A stretch of 64,000 nucleotides of DNA, from NCBI GenBank assembly GCA_019056595.1, contig CP036163.1:744001-808000 (forward strand), read 5' to 3'. The DNA is from Pectobacterium atrosepticum (GTDB lineage Bacteria; Pseudomonadota; Gammaproteobacteria; Enterobacterales; Enterobacteriaceae). The notes beneath the pieces were generated by a model. It was not told the DNA's origin. It made no database searches and was given only the letters and a program-made list of their open reading frames with translations. A program made the translations under genes and the position numbers. Below, piece by piece: positions 9,171 to 19,392 of this stretch (positions within the stretch are counted from its first letter, which is position 1; the number at the start of each line of letters is the position of its first letter).

Positions 9171-10115
9171 ATGTCAAAGCAGGACGAACAGCGATTATTA
9201 GTCAAGATCGCTACGCTCTATTATAGCGAAGGGATGAAACAAGCAGAAATTGCCGCCTCACTCCATTTGTCACAGTCTTTTGTCTCGCGCGCTATCACAC
9301 GCAGTGTTAAAGAAGGTGTGGTCAAAATCAGCGTAATTCAACCCCCGAACATGTTCATGGGGTTGGAATCTGCCATTCAGAAGCGCTACGGCATCGATCA
9401 GGCTATTGTTGTGGATGTCGCCGACAACGCCACGCTGACGCAAATCAAGCAGGCGATTGGCTCTGCCGCTGCGCACTATGTCCAAACCAGTATCCGCCCT
9501 GACGATCTGGTTGGTATCTCATCCTGGAGTAGCACGCTGCGGGCGATGGTGGACAGTTTACATCCGCAAAGCGTCAAGGCGCAGGGCGTGATCCAACTGT
9601 TGGGCGGCGTGGGGCCGAACGGCAATGTGCAGGCGACCATCCTGACACAGACCCTAGCCAACCAATTAAGTTGTCCGGCCTATCTTTTACCGGCACAGAG
9701 CATTGAACGTTCGGTGGAAGATCGCGCTCGCTTGGTGACCAGCGATGAGGTTTCCAGCGTGGTCGATAAGTTTAGCGAAGTGAGCCTGGCACTTGTGGGC
9801 ATCGGCGTGCTGGAACCGTCACAATTGCTGAAAAACTCCGGCAACTATTATCACGAAGCGATGCTGCAACAGTTAGCAGAACGCGGTGCCGTCGGTGATT
9901 TATGTCTGCATTACTACAACGCAGAAGGCGAGCCGGTGTTGCAGGACGATGAAGATCCGGTGATTGGCATGGCATTACCACAGCTGCGTCAATGTCCACG
10001 CGTGGTGGCACTGGCGGGCGGTGTCGAGAAAAGTGCGGCCATTCGCGGCGCGTTAGTCGGCCACTATATTGACGTATTGATTACCGATCGGTTAACCGCT
10101 GAGACGCTGATCTAA
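9171..10115 (+). CDS. SorC/DeoR-type sugar-responsive transcriptional regulator
   Basis: A 314-residue regulator with an N-terminal helix-turn-helix (about residues 11-50, YYSEGMKQAEIAASLHLSQSFVSRAI) and the C-terminal SorC phosphosugar-binding domain (about 55-314, with GISSWSSTLRAMVDSL, ERGAVGDLCLHYYN and VALAGGVEKSAAIRGAL). Family members usually bind a phosphorylated sugar intermediate as inducer. The frame is open from 9060, but ATG 9171 has AAGGGG upstream and gives the normal family length. It is convergent with the eight-gene minus-strand pentose cluster and is the obvious candidate regulator of it. The tandem palindromes at 14634-14667 and 19107-19140 are its likely binding sites (inference). 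Confidence 0.85.
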   Translation: MSKQDEQRLLVKIATLYYSEGMKQAEIAASLHLSQSFVSRAITRSVKEGVVKISVIQPPNMFMGLESAIQKRYGIDQAIVVDVADNATLTQIKQAIGSAAAHYVQTSIRPDDLVGISSWSSTLRAMVDSLHPQSVKAQGVIQLLGGVGPNGNVQATILTQTLANQLSCPAYLLPAQSIERSVEDRARLVTSDEVSSVVDKFSEVSLALVGIGVLEPSQLLKNSGNYYHEAMLQQLAERGAVGDLCLHYYNAEGEPVLQDDEDPVIGMALPQLRQCPRVVALAGGVEKSAAIRGALVGHYIDVLITDRLTAETLI

Positions 10116-10163
10116 CGCACGTATCACCAATGGTTTGTGCGGCTGGATGTGATGTACCGCGAG

Positions 10164-10181
10164 TCGCGATGATAATCGCGA
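10164..10181. repeat. Inverted repeat between convergent genes
   Basis: TCGCGAT (10164-10170), spacer GATA, ATCGCGA (10175-10181): a perfect 7-bp stem 48 bp downstream of the SorC gene. It may be part of a bidirectional termination region together with the hairpin at 10196. Confidence 0.35.
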
Positions 10182-10195
10182 AGCAATAAGAGTAA

Positions 10196-10235
10196 CGTCA
10201 GGCGCAGGATGATTCCCACTGCTCCGCGCCTGACG
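10196..10235. terminator. Hairpin between the SorC regulator and the pentose isomerase gene
   Basis: CGTCAGGCGC (10196-10205) and GCGCCTGACG (10226-10235) form a perfect 10-bp GC-rich stem with a 20-nt loop, between the convergent regulator and isomerase genes. There is no T run on either side, so this is a plausible but weak intrinsic terminator. Confidence 0.5.
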
Positions 10236-10248
10236 AACCGTGACGCGA

Positions 10249-11247
10249 TTATTCGCTAACGTTAATGGATGACAGCAGCGCATCCTGCACAATCCGCTGT
10301 GCCTGTAACGGATTTTGCGCTTCCTGTGCCGCCTGAAGCGCGGGGATATCCAGCTTGTCCAGCGCACGATAGATGTGCTTCAAGAAACGGATGGACAACT
10401 GCGCCGCCTCCACGTGATTCTCACGGAACGGGAACTGATCGAGCTGCCAGACGCCCTGCCAGTTGTTGATTTTCAACACATAGAAGAATTCGAAAATCTC
10501 AGTCATGTGCACCGTGCCGACCACCAAATCGTCATCCCAGCCGCGCAGATTGTCGTTTACATCCATTCCGAACAGCCGGCCGCGATCGATAATCAACTGG
10601 GCAGAATCAGCGGGTGATTCACCGCCATACAGTGCATGTCCGAAGTCCAGCAGCACGCCGACGTTATCCAGCCCGATGTCTTCAATACCCAGCAGCGTTC
10701 TCGCAGCGGAATCCCAGGTCATTTTCACGCGCGGTTCACGCGGCTTGTATTCGATGGCGAATTTCACATCGGGGTTAGCCCCTGCCAGATCGCGCATACC
10801 ATCAACGGCAAGCTTCCACAGATTTTTATGGCTGACCTGAAACGGATAATCCCAGCCATCCTGCCCCGGCCAGACTTTGACATAATTCGCACCCAATTCA
10901 CGCACAATGCCAGCAGATTCATGCATCAGTTCAAACGCCGCAGCTCGGGCCGCCGGATCGGGGTTGGTGAAGGCGCCACGCGACCACTTTTGCAGGTAAA
11001 TTTCCGGCGTGATGCCAATCGCTTTCAGCCCTGCATCCTTCAGTGCATCTTTCACTTCGCTTAGCGTGACGCCCGGCGTGAAGGGATAAGGCAGGTCGAC
11101 ATAGGAAAGCTCGCCGACCTCTTTCGCGGCGTTGATCTGATCGATCGTGCTCAATGCCGGGCCGTAGCCATCTACGGCGTAGCGGTCGATATAATTCGCA
11201 AAATGCCACAAACCGGCACCAAATTCAGGGTAGTTATACGTTGCCAT
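10249..11247 (-). CDS. apsI: TIM-barrel sugar isomerase, probable D-apiose isomerase
   Basis: A 332-residue member of the xylose-isomerase-like TIM-barrel superfamily. Visible features are a metal-site pattern of acidic and histidine residues in [18 protein letters not shown] (about 174-191), [19 protein letters not shown] (about 209-227) and [12 protein letters not shown] (about 244-255). From memory of published D-apiose catabolism work in Pectobacterium and Actinobacillus, this is the enzyme that isomerises D-apiose to apulose. ATG 11247 with GAGGTG upstream is preferred over the GTG at 11256. It is the last gene of the leftward cluster, after the kinase. An alternative would be another branched or deoxy pentose isomerase; symbol given with moderate certainty. 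Confidence 0.75.
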   Translation of the reverse strand: MATYNYPEFGAGLWHFANYIDRYAVDGYGPALSTIDQINAAKEVGELSYVDLPYPFTPGVTLSEVKDALKDAGLKAIGITPEIYLQKWSRGAFTNPDPAARAAAFELMHESAGIVRELGANYVKVWPGQDGWDYPFQVSHKNLWKLAVDGMRDLAGANPDVKFAIEYKPREPRVKMTWDSAARTLLGIEDIGLDNVGVLLDFGHALYGGESPADSAQLIIDRGRLFGMDVNDNLRGWDDDLVVGTVHMTEIFEFFYVLKINNWQGVWQLDQFPFRENHVEAAQLSIRFLKHIYRALDKLDIPALQAAQEAQNPLQAQRIVQDALLSSINVSE

Positions 11248-11360
11248 AAAAGTCACCTCATTGATTTATAGGATATTGAGCTGCTTATCTTTCTTGCGTA
11301 TCGGATAGGTTTTTACGGTTAACATTTCTTACTGCTAAAAATGCTTACGGTTAAAAATGG

Positions 11361-12851
11361 TCATGCTTCAGGCCGCAAACGTGCTCGCGCCACCGCCGTA
11401 CGCCACTGTTGGTAGCTCTCCAGAATGGCGTGATTTGTCGCCGACGGTTCGATGACTTCCACCTCTCTCGGCAGCGCGGCGATCTGTTCGTTGTGCTCCC
11501 ACCATCCCAGCATCTTGCCGCCCAGATAGGCCGCCCCCAACGCAGACACTTCCGCGTTGTGATTGCGAATCAGAGGGCGTTGTAATAAGTCAGCCTGAAA
11601 CTGCATCAGCCAGCGGTTTTGCGTCGCGCCACCGTCAACACGCAGAGCGGGTAAAGCGGCCTGCGACGCCTGTTCCATAGCGAAAAAAACGTCAGCGATT
11701 TGATACGCAATCGCTTCAAGACCGGCACGAGCGATGATGGCGGGTGTGGTGGCGTCGCATAAACCACACAGCAGACCGCGCGCTTGCACATCCCAATAGG
11801 GTGCACCCAGCCCGGATAAGGCAGGAACAAAGAAAACTCCCTGATTCGATTCGGCGCTGAGCGCCAGTTCGGTCAGTTGCGTAACAGAAGGGACGCCCAG
11901 CATCTGACCAATCCAGGCAAATCCCGAGCCGGTATGGGTGATATTGCCTTCCAGCGCGTAGCGCAGTTCGCCATCGTGCCAGGCAATGGTGGTGCTGAGC
12001 CCAGCGGCGTGAAGGTGCGGCGTGTTGATCGTGGTCATCAGCGATGAACCGGTGCCGTATGTCGCTTTGATTTCACCGCTTTGGGTGATGCCCTGACCGT
12101 ACAGCGCAGCATGGGAATCCCCAATCAGCGCCACAATCGGTACGCCAGCGGCAAGCCCACTGATGCCCGTCACGCCGGTGTGACCGTGTAACGCCGAGGA
12201 AGGCGTGACGGCAGGCAGACAAACGCTAGGGATACCGAACAGCGCCAGCAGGTCCTCATCCCAACAGCCGCGGTGAATATTGAACAATTGAGTTCTCGCC
12301 GCGTTGGAATAGTCGGTGGAGAACGCCCGCCCCCCGCTAAACTGCCAGTTAAGCCAGCAATCCACCGTCCCGATGCACAACTCCCCCTGCATTGCACGGG
12401 CGACACCGTTTGGCAATTCTGCCAGCATGGCATGCAGTTTGGCGGCGGGAAAAAGCGGATCGACTTGCAGCCCGGTACGGGATTCGATCAGACGTGCCTC
12501 AGCGCTTCCTTGTAATGCCTGACAGAATCTCTCCGCACGGCGATCTTGCCAACTGACCAATGGCGTCAGCGGTTTTCCGGTTTGCCTGTCCCAAATCAGC
12601 ACCGACTCACGCTGATTGCTGATGGCGACACCCACCACCTGAGCACGGTGTAATGATGACAAGCAAACCTCTGCCGCCTGACAAACCGCACGCCAGATCG
12701 CCATCGCATCCTGTTCGGATCTGCCCGGTTGCGGGTGCGTGACCTGCAAAGCGACCGCCGCTTTAGCCAGAATGCGTCCCCGCTCATCGACGGCAATCGC
12801 CTTGGCGTTCGTCGTCCCTTCATCGATTGCCAAAATAACCGGCGTATACAT
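11361..12851 (-). CDS. aplK: FGGY-family carbohydrate kinase, probable apulose kinase
   Basis: A 496-residue FGGY kinase (xylulokinase/glycerol kinase superfamily). The N-terminal ATPase motif AIDEGTTNAKA (about 8-18), the substrate-lid region QNRWLMQFQADLLQ, the FGGY signatures and the C-terminal ADP-binding motif GGATQNRWLMQF (about 403-414) and ALGAAYLGG (about 435-443) are all in place. In the proposed pathway it makes apulose 4-phosphate from ATP and apulose. Two adjacent ATGs exist (12854 and 12851) behind GGGAGG; the second has the better spacing. The start overlaps or abuts the stop of the upstream transketolase subunit gene, so they are coupled. Family assignment is firm; the substrate is inferred from context. 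Confidence 0.78.
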   Translation of the reverse strand: MYTPVILAIDEGTTNAKAIAVDERGRILAKAAVALQVTHPQPGRSEQDAMAIWRAVCQAAEVCLSSLHRAQVVGVAISNQRESVLIWDRQTGKPLTPLVSWQDRRAERFCQALQGSAEARLIESRTGLQVDPLFPAAKLHAMLAELPNGVARAMQGELCIGTVDCWLNWQFSGGRAFSTDYSNAARTQLFNIHRGCWDEDLLALFGIPSVCLPAVTPSSALHGHTGVTGISGLAAGVPIVALIGDSHAALYGQGITQSGEIKATYGTGSSLMTTINTPHLHAAGLSTTIAWHDGELRYALEGNITHTGSGFAWIGQMLGVPSVTQLTELALSAESNQGVFFVPALSGLGAPYWDVQARGLLCGLCDATTPAIIARAGLEAIAYQIADVFFAMEQASQAALPALRVDGGATQNRWLMQFQADLLQRPLIRNHNAEVSALGAAYLGGKMLGWWEHNEQIAALPREVEVIEPSATNHAILESYQQWRTAVARARLRPEA

Positions 12852-12853
12852 CA

Positions 12854-13798
12854 TCAGCCTCCCGGACAAAGACGCAGTGCCGCGTTGACAATGCCCGTCG
12901 CGTCCAGCCCGTGATGCGCCCGCATCGCGCTCCGATCGGCAGCAATCGCGTACTGACCATCAGGAATCCCCAGCCGTACCAGAGGAATTCCACTGCCCGC
13001 TTCCGCCAGCACTTCCGCAACCAGACTACCTGCACCGCCGTTGACGTTATGTTCCTCGACGGTAATAACGCGAGGTGTTTCGCTCAGAATTTCAAGCAAC
13101 TGCTGAGTATTACACGGTCGAATAGAGGAAAGATTGACCACCGTAGCGGCAAGTCCTTTTTCTGCTAATAATTCAGAAGCCGTCACAATTTCATGTACGG
13201 TCGACCCCAATCCGACCAGTGTGATATCACGGCCTTTGCGCAGTACATCGATCTGTCCCGGCACAAAGCGATAGTGCTCATCATGCAAGGCAGGCAGTGG
13301 TTTTCCATCGAGGCGAATATAGACTGGTCCCTGATGTGCAAACGCATAATCGATAATTTGGCGACACTCTTCCGGGCTGGATGGCGCGTAGATCTCAATA
13401 TTGCCAAACCCTCTCAGCACCGCGATGTCGTCAATACTGTGGTGCGTGCTAGCGAGCGGGCCGTAGCTACAACCCGCATTCAGCCCAAACAGCTTAACGT
13501 TGCTGTTGTTGTAGCAGACGTCGACTTTGAGCTGTTCGTTGGCGCGGGAGATCAGAAATGGTGCCGCGTTGCAGGTCACCGCAATCTTGCCGCCGATGGA
13601 CAGCCCTACCGCCGTTCCCACCATCGTTTGTTCGGCAATCCCCACGTTGACGATGCGATCGGGAAAACGCTGAATGAACGGTGAAATCTTCGCCGTGGAG
13701 GTCGAATCCGCCAACACAGGCACTAAATCAATCCCCTGTTCGACGGCCTTAATGAACTGCTCGACCATGACGGTTGCCAGATGCTCTGCGCTACTCAT
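12854..13798 (-). CDS. aptB: Transketolase, C-terminal subunit (probable apulose-4-phosphate transketolase subunit B)
   Basis: A 314-residue protein corresponding to the pyrimidine-binding plus C-terminal domains of transketolase. The Glu that activates thiamine diphosphate is in RIVNVGIAEQTMVGTAVGL (about 50-68), and the C-terminal domain has ITLVGLGSTVHEIVTASELL and RVITVEEHNVNGGAGSLVAEVL. It overlaps the N-terminal subunit gene by 8 bp and together they equal one full-length transketolase, as in archaeal-type split enzymes. In the apiose pathway the pair transfers a two-carbon glycolaldehyde unit from apulose 4-phosphate to glyceraldehyde 3-phosphate, giving DHAP and xylulose 5-phosphate (recalled from the literature). 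Confidence 0.78.
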   Translation of the reverse strand: MSSAEHLATVMVEQFIKAVEQGIDLVPVLADSTSTAKISPFIQRFPDRIVNVGIAEQTMVGTAVGLSIGGKIAVTCNAAPFLISRANEQLKVDVCYNNSNVKLFGLNAGCSYGPLASTHHSIDDIAVLRGFGNIEIYAPSSPEECRQIIDYAFAHQGPVYIRLDGKPLPALHDEHYRFVPGQIDVLRKGRDITLVGLGSTVHEIVTASELLAEKGLAATVVNLSSIRPCNTQQLLEILSETPRVITVEEHNVNGGAGSLVAEVLAEAGSGIPLVRLGIPDGQYAIAADRSAMRAHHGLDATGIVNAALRLCPGG

Positions 13799-14621
13799 CT
13801 TTTAGTTCCTCCAACGCCAGTGCAATTTCTTCGCCTTTCGGCACCCGGTGATGCCATTCAGCCCGCCCCTGAATAAACGATACGCCCGCGCCTTTTTCCG
13901 TATTCGCAATCACCACATTCGGCTTGCCGTTGCGAGGCAGATTCTCCAGCGTGTCCACCACCGAACGCATGTCATTACCCGCGCATTCCGTCACCTGTAG
14001 GCCAAATGCCTGCCACTTTTCCGCCAGCGGATCCGTGTTCATGATGGAACAGGTCGTTCCTGCCAGTTGCAGCTTGTTCTTGTCGTTGATGATAATCAGG
14101 TTATCCAACTGGTAATGCGCCGCCGCCAGCGCCGCTTCCCAGTTACTGCCTTCCGCCAGCTCGCCGTCGCCCGTCAGGACAAACACCCGACGCGGGCTGT
14201 TGTCACGTTTTGCCGCTAGCGCAATACCGACGGCAACCGGCAACCCGTGTCCCAACGCCCCCGTGTTCAGCTCAATCCCCGGCGTCTTGTGCTTGACCGG
14301 ATGCCCCGGTAAATGCGAATCAGGGTGCTGATAGGTTGCCAGCCACGATTCGGGGAAATAGCCTGCTTCTGCCAGACAGCAGTAATAACCGCCAACCGCA
14401 TGGCCTTTTGACTGGATGTAAATGTCACGCTGCGGATCCTGAAGGCGATCCGGCGCACAGTTCAGAATGCGGAAATACAGTGCCGTCAGAATCTCCACCT
14501 GTGACAGATCTGCACCCGTATGTCCGCCAGCTGGACTATTGGCATTCAGATGAATAATGCGGCGACGAATGGCGCGGGCTTTGTGCGTCAGCGCCTCCAC
14601 CGACAATGCGTACGGATTCAT
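13791..14621 (-). CDS. aptA: Transketolase, N-terminal subunit (probable apulose-4-phosphate transketolase subunit A)
   Basis: A 276-residue thiamine-diphosphate-binding subunit of a split transketolase. The ThDP/Mg motif GDGELAEGSNWEAALAAAHY...NLIIINDKN (about 152-180) is intact, and the substrate-facing histidines appear as SPAGGHTG, SKGHAVGGYY and GALGHGLPVAVG. ATG 14621 follows AGGTGAGG directly. The gene has its own 200-bp upstream region with a tandem palindrome pair (14634-14667), so it probably begins a second transcription unit aptA-aptB-aplK-apsI, distinct from the upstream ABC transporter unit. Confidence 0.8.
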   Translation of the reverse strand: MNPYALSVEALTHKARAIRRRIIHLNANSPAGGHTGADLSQVEILTALYFRILNCAPDRLQDPQRDIYIQSKGHAVGGYYCCLAEAGYFPESWLATYQHPDSHLPGHPVKHKTPGIELNTGALGHGLPVAVGIALAAKRDNSPRRVFVLTGDGELAEGSNWEAALAAAHYQLDNLIIINDKNKLQLAGTTCSIMNTDPLAEKWQAFGLQVTECAGNDMRSVVDTLENLPRNGKPNVVIANTEKGAGVSFIQGRAEWHHRVPKGEEIALALEELKDE

Positions 14622-14633
14622 ACCTCACCTCGC

Positions 14634-14667
14634 TTGAATTTTTACTCAAAAACGAATATTTATTCAC
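14634..14667 (-). promoter_or_regulatory. Tandem palindromic operator pair upstream of aptA
   Basis: Two 16-bp imperfect palindromes, TTGAATTTTTACTCAA (14634-14649) and ACGAATATTTATTCAC (14652-14667), start 18 bp apart. The proximal one ends 12 bp before the aptA start codon. The same arrangement with the same 18-bp register is found before the binding-protein gene (19107-19140). The TTGAAT/ATTCAA half-sites resemble the ATTGAA-type half-sites known for the SorC-family regulator DeoR of Bacillus subtilis. Probable operators of the adjacent SorC regulator. Confidence 0.65.
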
Positions 14668-14821
14668 ATTAAATCAAAAAAAATTGCGCTTAAATCAGGC
14701 CTCGGTATGTCTACCGACATCGCTCCCGCCACAACCCAACGCCCCGTGCTATTTGCTCTTAAATACACCCACTCTTAAATACAGCTTAAATGCTATCGAC
14801 ACTTAATGTACCTACGCCTGA

Positions 14822-15919
14822 TTAAGCGCCTTCCGCCGCGGCCTTCTGTGACACAATTGCGGCCCTGTGCTGCATACGGTTTTGCATCTGGTCGATAATC
14901 ACCGCCACAATAATGACGATGCCTTTAATCACCATCTGCCAGAATTCACTCACGCCCATCATCACCAACCCGTCGGCAAGAATTCCGATGACAAATGCGC
15001 CAATCAGCGTGCCCAAAATCGTCCCGCGACCGCCCGCCAGCGACGTTCCGCCGAGTACCACGGCAGCAATCGCGTTCATTTCAAAAGCTGTGCCCGTCGC
15101 CGGATGGCTGGCGACCAACTGAGAGGACACCACGATGCCGGCGATAGCTGCGCAGAAGCCGGAAATGGTGTAGACCCAGACTTTTACCTGACGAACCTTG
15201 ACGCCAGAAAGCTCCGCAGCACGTTCATTGTCGCCAATCGCATAGACATGACGGCCAAATGGCAGGCGACGCGCCACATAGGCAATCACTAGAGCCAGTA
15301 CCAACATCAGCCAGATGGCGAGCGGCAATCCCAAAATCGTGCCGGAACCAATCAGCTCAAAGCCGGTATTGCCCAACTGCGGGTTACCGCCTAAGCCTGG
15401 GAATGTCTCCCCACCGGAAATCAGCATCGAGGCCCCACGCACGATATACATCGTGCCTAACGTGCAGATAAAGGGCGCAACGTTATACCGCGTGATAATC
15501 CAGCCGTTAATGGCACCAATGAGCGCACCAATCACCAACACGACGGGCACAACGACCCACACGCTGGGGAAAATCGCGATGCCGAACATGGGCAGCACAA
15601 TGCCCTGGGTAATCATGTAGCCCGCCACCATGCCGCACAGCCCCAGCGTGGCCCCGATTGACAGGTCAATCCCGGCGGTAATGATGACAAACGTGATCCC
15701 TAATGCCAGAAACGCGTTGATAGCAATGTGCTTCACCATGATGATCAGGCTACCTGTCGCCAAAAACCCGGGCACCGTGAAGGCAAAGAACCCCAGAATC
15801 AGGAGCAGCGCGATGAACGTGCGCAGCCTGAGGATCAACAGCAGGATGCTCTCTCGTGAGCGTACAAACTTACCCGGTGATAGCGCGCCCGACGCTGCCG
15901 GAAGGTGAGTCGTTTTCAT
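14822..15919 (-). CDS. Ribose-type ABC transporter permease
   Basis: A 365-residue inner-membrane permease of the RbsC family (CUT2 carbohydrate importers). Eight to ten hydrophobic helices follow a roughly 35-residue cytoplasmic N-terminus. Typical blocks are ITAGIDLSIGATLGLCGMVAGYM, PFICTLGTMYIVRGASMLISGG, AIGDNERAAELSGVKVRQVKVWVYTISG and GTSLAGGRGTILGTLIGAF. ATG 15919 (MKTTHLPAAS) is preferred over the longer frame from 15979 because the ATPase gene ends at 15921, giving a 1-bp gap with AGGATTC as ribosome-binding site. It is the last gene of the transporter unit; the substrate is inferred to be D-apiose. Confidence 0.88.
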   Translation of the reverse strand: MKTTHLPAASGALSPGKFVRSRESILLLILRLRTFIALLLILGFFAFTVPGFLATGSLIIMVKHIAINAFLALGITFVIITAGIDLSIGATLGLCGMVAGYMITQGIVLPMFGIAIFPSVWVVVPVVLVIGALIGAINGWIITRYNVAPFICTLGTMYIVRGASMLISGGETFPGLGGNPQLGNTGFELIGSGTILGLPLAIWLMLVLALVIAYVARRLPFGRHVYAIGDNERAAELSGVKVRQVKVWVYTISGFCAAIAGIVVSSQLVASHPATGTAFEMNAIAAVVLGGTSLAGGRGTILGTLIGAFVIGILADGLVMMGVSEFWQMVIKGIVIIVAVIIDQMQNRMQHRAAIVSQKAAAEGA

Positions 15920-15920
15920 G

Positions 15921-17477
15921 TCAGAATCCTTGAGCACTTGCCGAAACCAATGCCGATTCGCTGGCCGACTGACGCACAATATTCGCCGTCAGTTTGCCAT
16001 TCGACATCACCAAAATACGGTCCGATACCGCCATAATCTCTTTCAGATCCGAGGTGGAAAACAGCACGCCGATGCCCTGTTCGGACAGCCCAACCATCAT
16101 TTCAAACACATCGGCTTTTGCCCCCACATCAATACCGCGTGTCGGTTCGTCCAGTAACAGCACCTTAGGGTTGGTCAGCAACGAGCGGCCAATCACCACT
16201 TTTTGCTGATTGCCGCCGCTGAGCGCCTGAATTTCCACTTCAGGTGAAGACACTTTGATTGCTAACCGCCCAATCGTGCTGGCAACCACCTCTTGCTCCT
16301 GTCGCTGGAAGATCGCCATGCGGTATTTCAGTCGCCGCCACAGGCTGGCTATGGTGAGATTGGAAGCCACCGACGAGAGCGGAAAGATGCCAGTTTTTTT
16401 GCGATCTTCCGGCACCAGACTCATTCCCATGCGAATGCGCTGCGCGGTAGAAAGGCGCGGACTCACCGGTTTGCTATCGAGATAAATCTTGCCCAGATAA
16501 TCATTCTGAATGCCCAACAGACACTCAAAAAGTTCGGTGCGTCCTGCCCCCATCAGCCCATAAATACCGACGATTTCCCCTTCACGTACCATCAGCGAGA
16601 CATCGTTAACGACCTGATGTCCTGCATCATTGAGGCAGGTCAGATGCTCCGCTTCCAATATCGGCGCACCGAACGTTCTACCCGAATGCAGGAAACTGGT
16701 GACAGGGTCACCGCCGAGCATTTCCCGGACGATCCACGGCACGTCAATGTCGCTGACCGCCGCTTCCGCCTGAAAACAGCCGTCACGCAGGATAGTGATG
16801 TAGTCACCAATCGCCATCAGCTCTTCGAGCCGATGCGAAATGTAGATGATGGAAACATTCTGGCGAGTCAGTTCGCGGATCACGCGAAACAGAATCTCCA
16901 CTTCGTTTTTGCTTAGCGCGGAGGTCGGTTCGTCCAGAATCAGAATGTCGGCCTGATCCGCCAGCGCCTTGGCGATTTCCACCAACTGCTGCTGCCCGAC
17001 TTTCAGGCTGGCGACTTCGGTACGCGGTGAAATAGCCTGATCGAGACGCGACATTAGCTCTGCTGCAATCCGCTCCTGCTCCAGATAATCGATAGGTGCA
17101 ACGCCTTTTTGCCGTTCCCGCCCCAGAAAAATGTTCTCCGCCACGCTCAGATTCTCGGACAGGTTAAGTTCCTGATGCACCATGCCGATGCCTTTCGACG
17201 CCGCATCGCGCGTATCCGCTATACGCACCGCGGTGCCATTCAACAGAATCTGGCCAGACGTCGGCTGTTGCACACCAGCCAGAATCTTCATCAACGTCGA
17301 TTTACCCGCCCCGTTCTCACCAATGATCACGTTGACCTTGCCGCGATAAACGTTGTAATCGACGTTATCCAGTGCTTTGGTGCCGGGAAACAACATCGTA
17401 ATACCTCGGGTCGCCATCACTATTTCGGGTCGGCGAACCGCGTCTGGTTGCATAGCCGCATCTGAACGTTCCATCAT
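15921..17477 (-). CDS. Ribose-type ABC transporter duplicated ATPase
   Basis: A 518-residue ATPase of the RbsA/MglA class, carrying two fused nucleotide-binding domains. Domain 1 (about 20-255) has Walker A GENGAGKST, the signature LKVGQQQLVEIAKAL and Walker B ILILDEPTSAL. Domain 2 (about 270-510) has the usual degenerate Walker A (GLMGAGRTE), the signature LSGGNQQKVVIGRSLL and Walker B VLLLDEPTRGID. ATG 17477 overlaps the stop codon of the DUF2291 lipoprotein gene by 4 bp. It energises import by the permease encoded 1 bp downstream. Confidence 0.92.
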   Translation of the reverse strand: MMERSDAAMQPDAVRRPEIVMATRGITMLFPGTKALDNVDYNVYRGKVNVIIGENGAGKSTLMKILAGVQQPTSGQILLNGTAVRIADTRDAASKGIGMVHQELNLSENLSVAENIFLGRERQKGVAPIDYLEQERIAAELMSRLDQAISPRTEVASLKVGQQQLVEIAKALADQADILILDEPTSALSKNEVEILFRVIRELTRQNVSIIYISHRLEELMAIGDYITILRDGCFQAEAAVSDIDVPWIVREMLGGDPVTSFLHSGRTFGAPILEAEHLTCLNDAGHQVVNDVSLMVREGEIVGIYGLMGAGRTELFECLLGIQNDYLGKIYLDSKPVSPRLSTAQRIRMGMSLVPEDRKKTGIFPLSSVASNLTIASLWRRLKYRMAIFQRQEQEVVASTIGRLAIKVSSPEVEIQALSGGNQQKVVIGRSLLTNPKVLLLDEPTRGIDVGAKADVFEMMVGLSEQGIGVLFSTSDLKEIMAVSDRILVMSNGKLTANIVRQSASESALVSASAQGF

Positions 17478-18106
17478 TGCGTACCTCCGCTGCTCGCTCC
17501 GGTCAAATTTAGCGTCATCGGCACCGCATCGCTGATGCCCTGCTTGGTCAACACCAGCGCCGCCAGTACGTTAACGGGTTTACCCTGCACATCCACATCC
17601 AGCGCCGGCAACGACGCAATCGCTTTGTTATTCAGCGCGCGTGCCAGTTGGGCAAACTGCACCTGATTCTTGAAATCATCAAAGCGGATAAACCCTGCCG
17701 CATCGCGAATCGCATTGCCTTTGATTATCGGCCCCAGCTGAAGCGTGACAGCGTCACCTTGTACATCAAGCGTCAATTTCCCTTCACGACTTTCCCGGTC
17801 AATTCCGCTGATCGTGCCCTGAATCCGGGCGTAGACGGCTTTACGTGCGGTTCCCTCCAGCGCTGCCTGTGCTTTCTTCAGCTCATCCCAGGATAGCGCC
17901 TGCTGCTGTGCCGCTGGGAGCAGTGTGGGTTGCCACAGCGCAGTCGCAATGCTCTCTGGTGTCATGGTGCTATAGCCTGGCGTAGCGGCTGGATCGACCG
18001 GAATAATCGGCTTACCGTTCTCATCCAGATCGACCACCGTACAGGCAGACAGCAGTAAGGCGCAGAGCCCAACCCAACCAGCGCGATATCGTTCATCAAA
18101 CAACAT
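17474..18106 (-). CDS. DUF2291 lipoprotein of sugar ABC operon
   Basis: A 210-residue lipoprotein with a short signal peptide ending in the lipobox LLSAC (Cys at about 22). The rest matches the DUF2291 family: PESIATALWQPTLLPAAQ, ARKAVYARIQGTISGIDRESREGKLTLDVQGDAVTLQLGP and a C-terminal region ending in ALVLTKQGISDAVPMTLNLTG. Its role is unknown to me; such genes recur inside ribose-type ABC operons. It lies between the binding-protein and ATPase genes and is translationally coupled to the latter. Confidence 0.75.
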   Translation of the reverse strand: MLFDERYRAGWVGLCALLLSACTVVDLDENGKPIIPVDPAATPGYSTMTPESIATALWQPTLLPAAQQQALSWDELKKAQAALEGTARKAVYARIQGTISGIDRESREGKLTLDVQGDAVTLQLGPIIKGNAIRDAAGFIRFDDFKNQVQFAQLARALNNKAIASLPALDVDVQGKPVNVLAALVLTKQGISDAVPMTLNLTGASSGGTQ

Positions 18107-18150
18107 AACGACTCCTCTATCAGCAGGCGCTAACGCGCCCGCTGCCTCGA

Positions 18151-19212
<1,062 letters not shown>

Positions 19213-19327
19213 TTACATTTTGCGCGAGGAGATAACGGTGGGGATGAGGAAGAAACAGAAACGAGGGAGAAATTTTTAACGTTGCGTCAGCAACGGCCTG
19301 CAGGGTGACGGACAAGGAAGTCCGTCA

Positions 19328-19356
19328 TAAAAATGCGGATGACCGATGTCATCCGC
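19328..19356 (-). terminator. Rho-independent terminator of pgpB
   Basis: GCGGATGAC (19335-19343), loop CGAT, GTCATCCGC (19348-19356) form a perfect 9-bp stem. On the minus strand it is followed by ATTTTTAT, 36 bp after the pgpB stop codon. Confidence 0.85.
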
Positions 19357-19392
19357 AGGATACGAACTACAGCGATAACTCACTCTAGAGGG

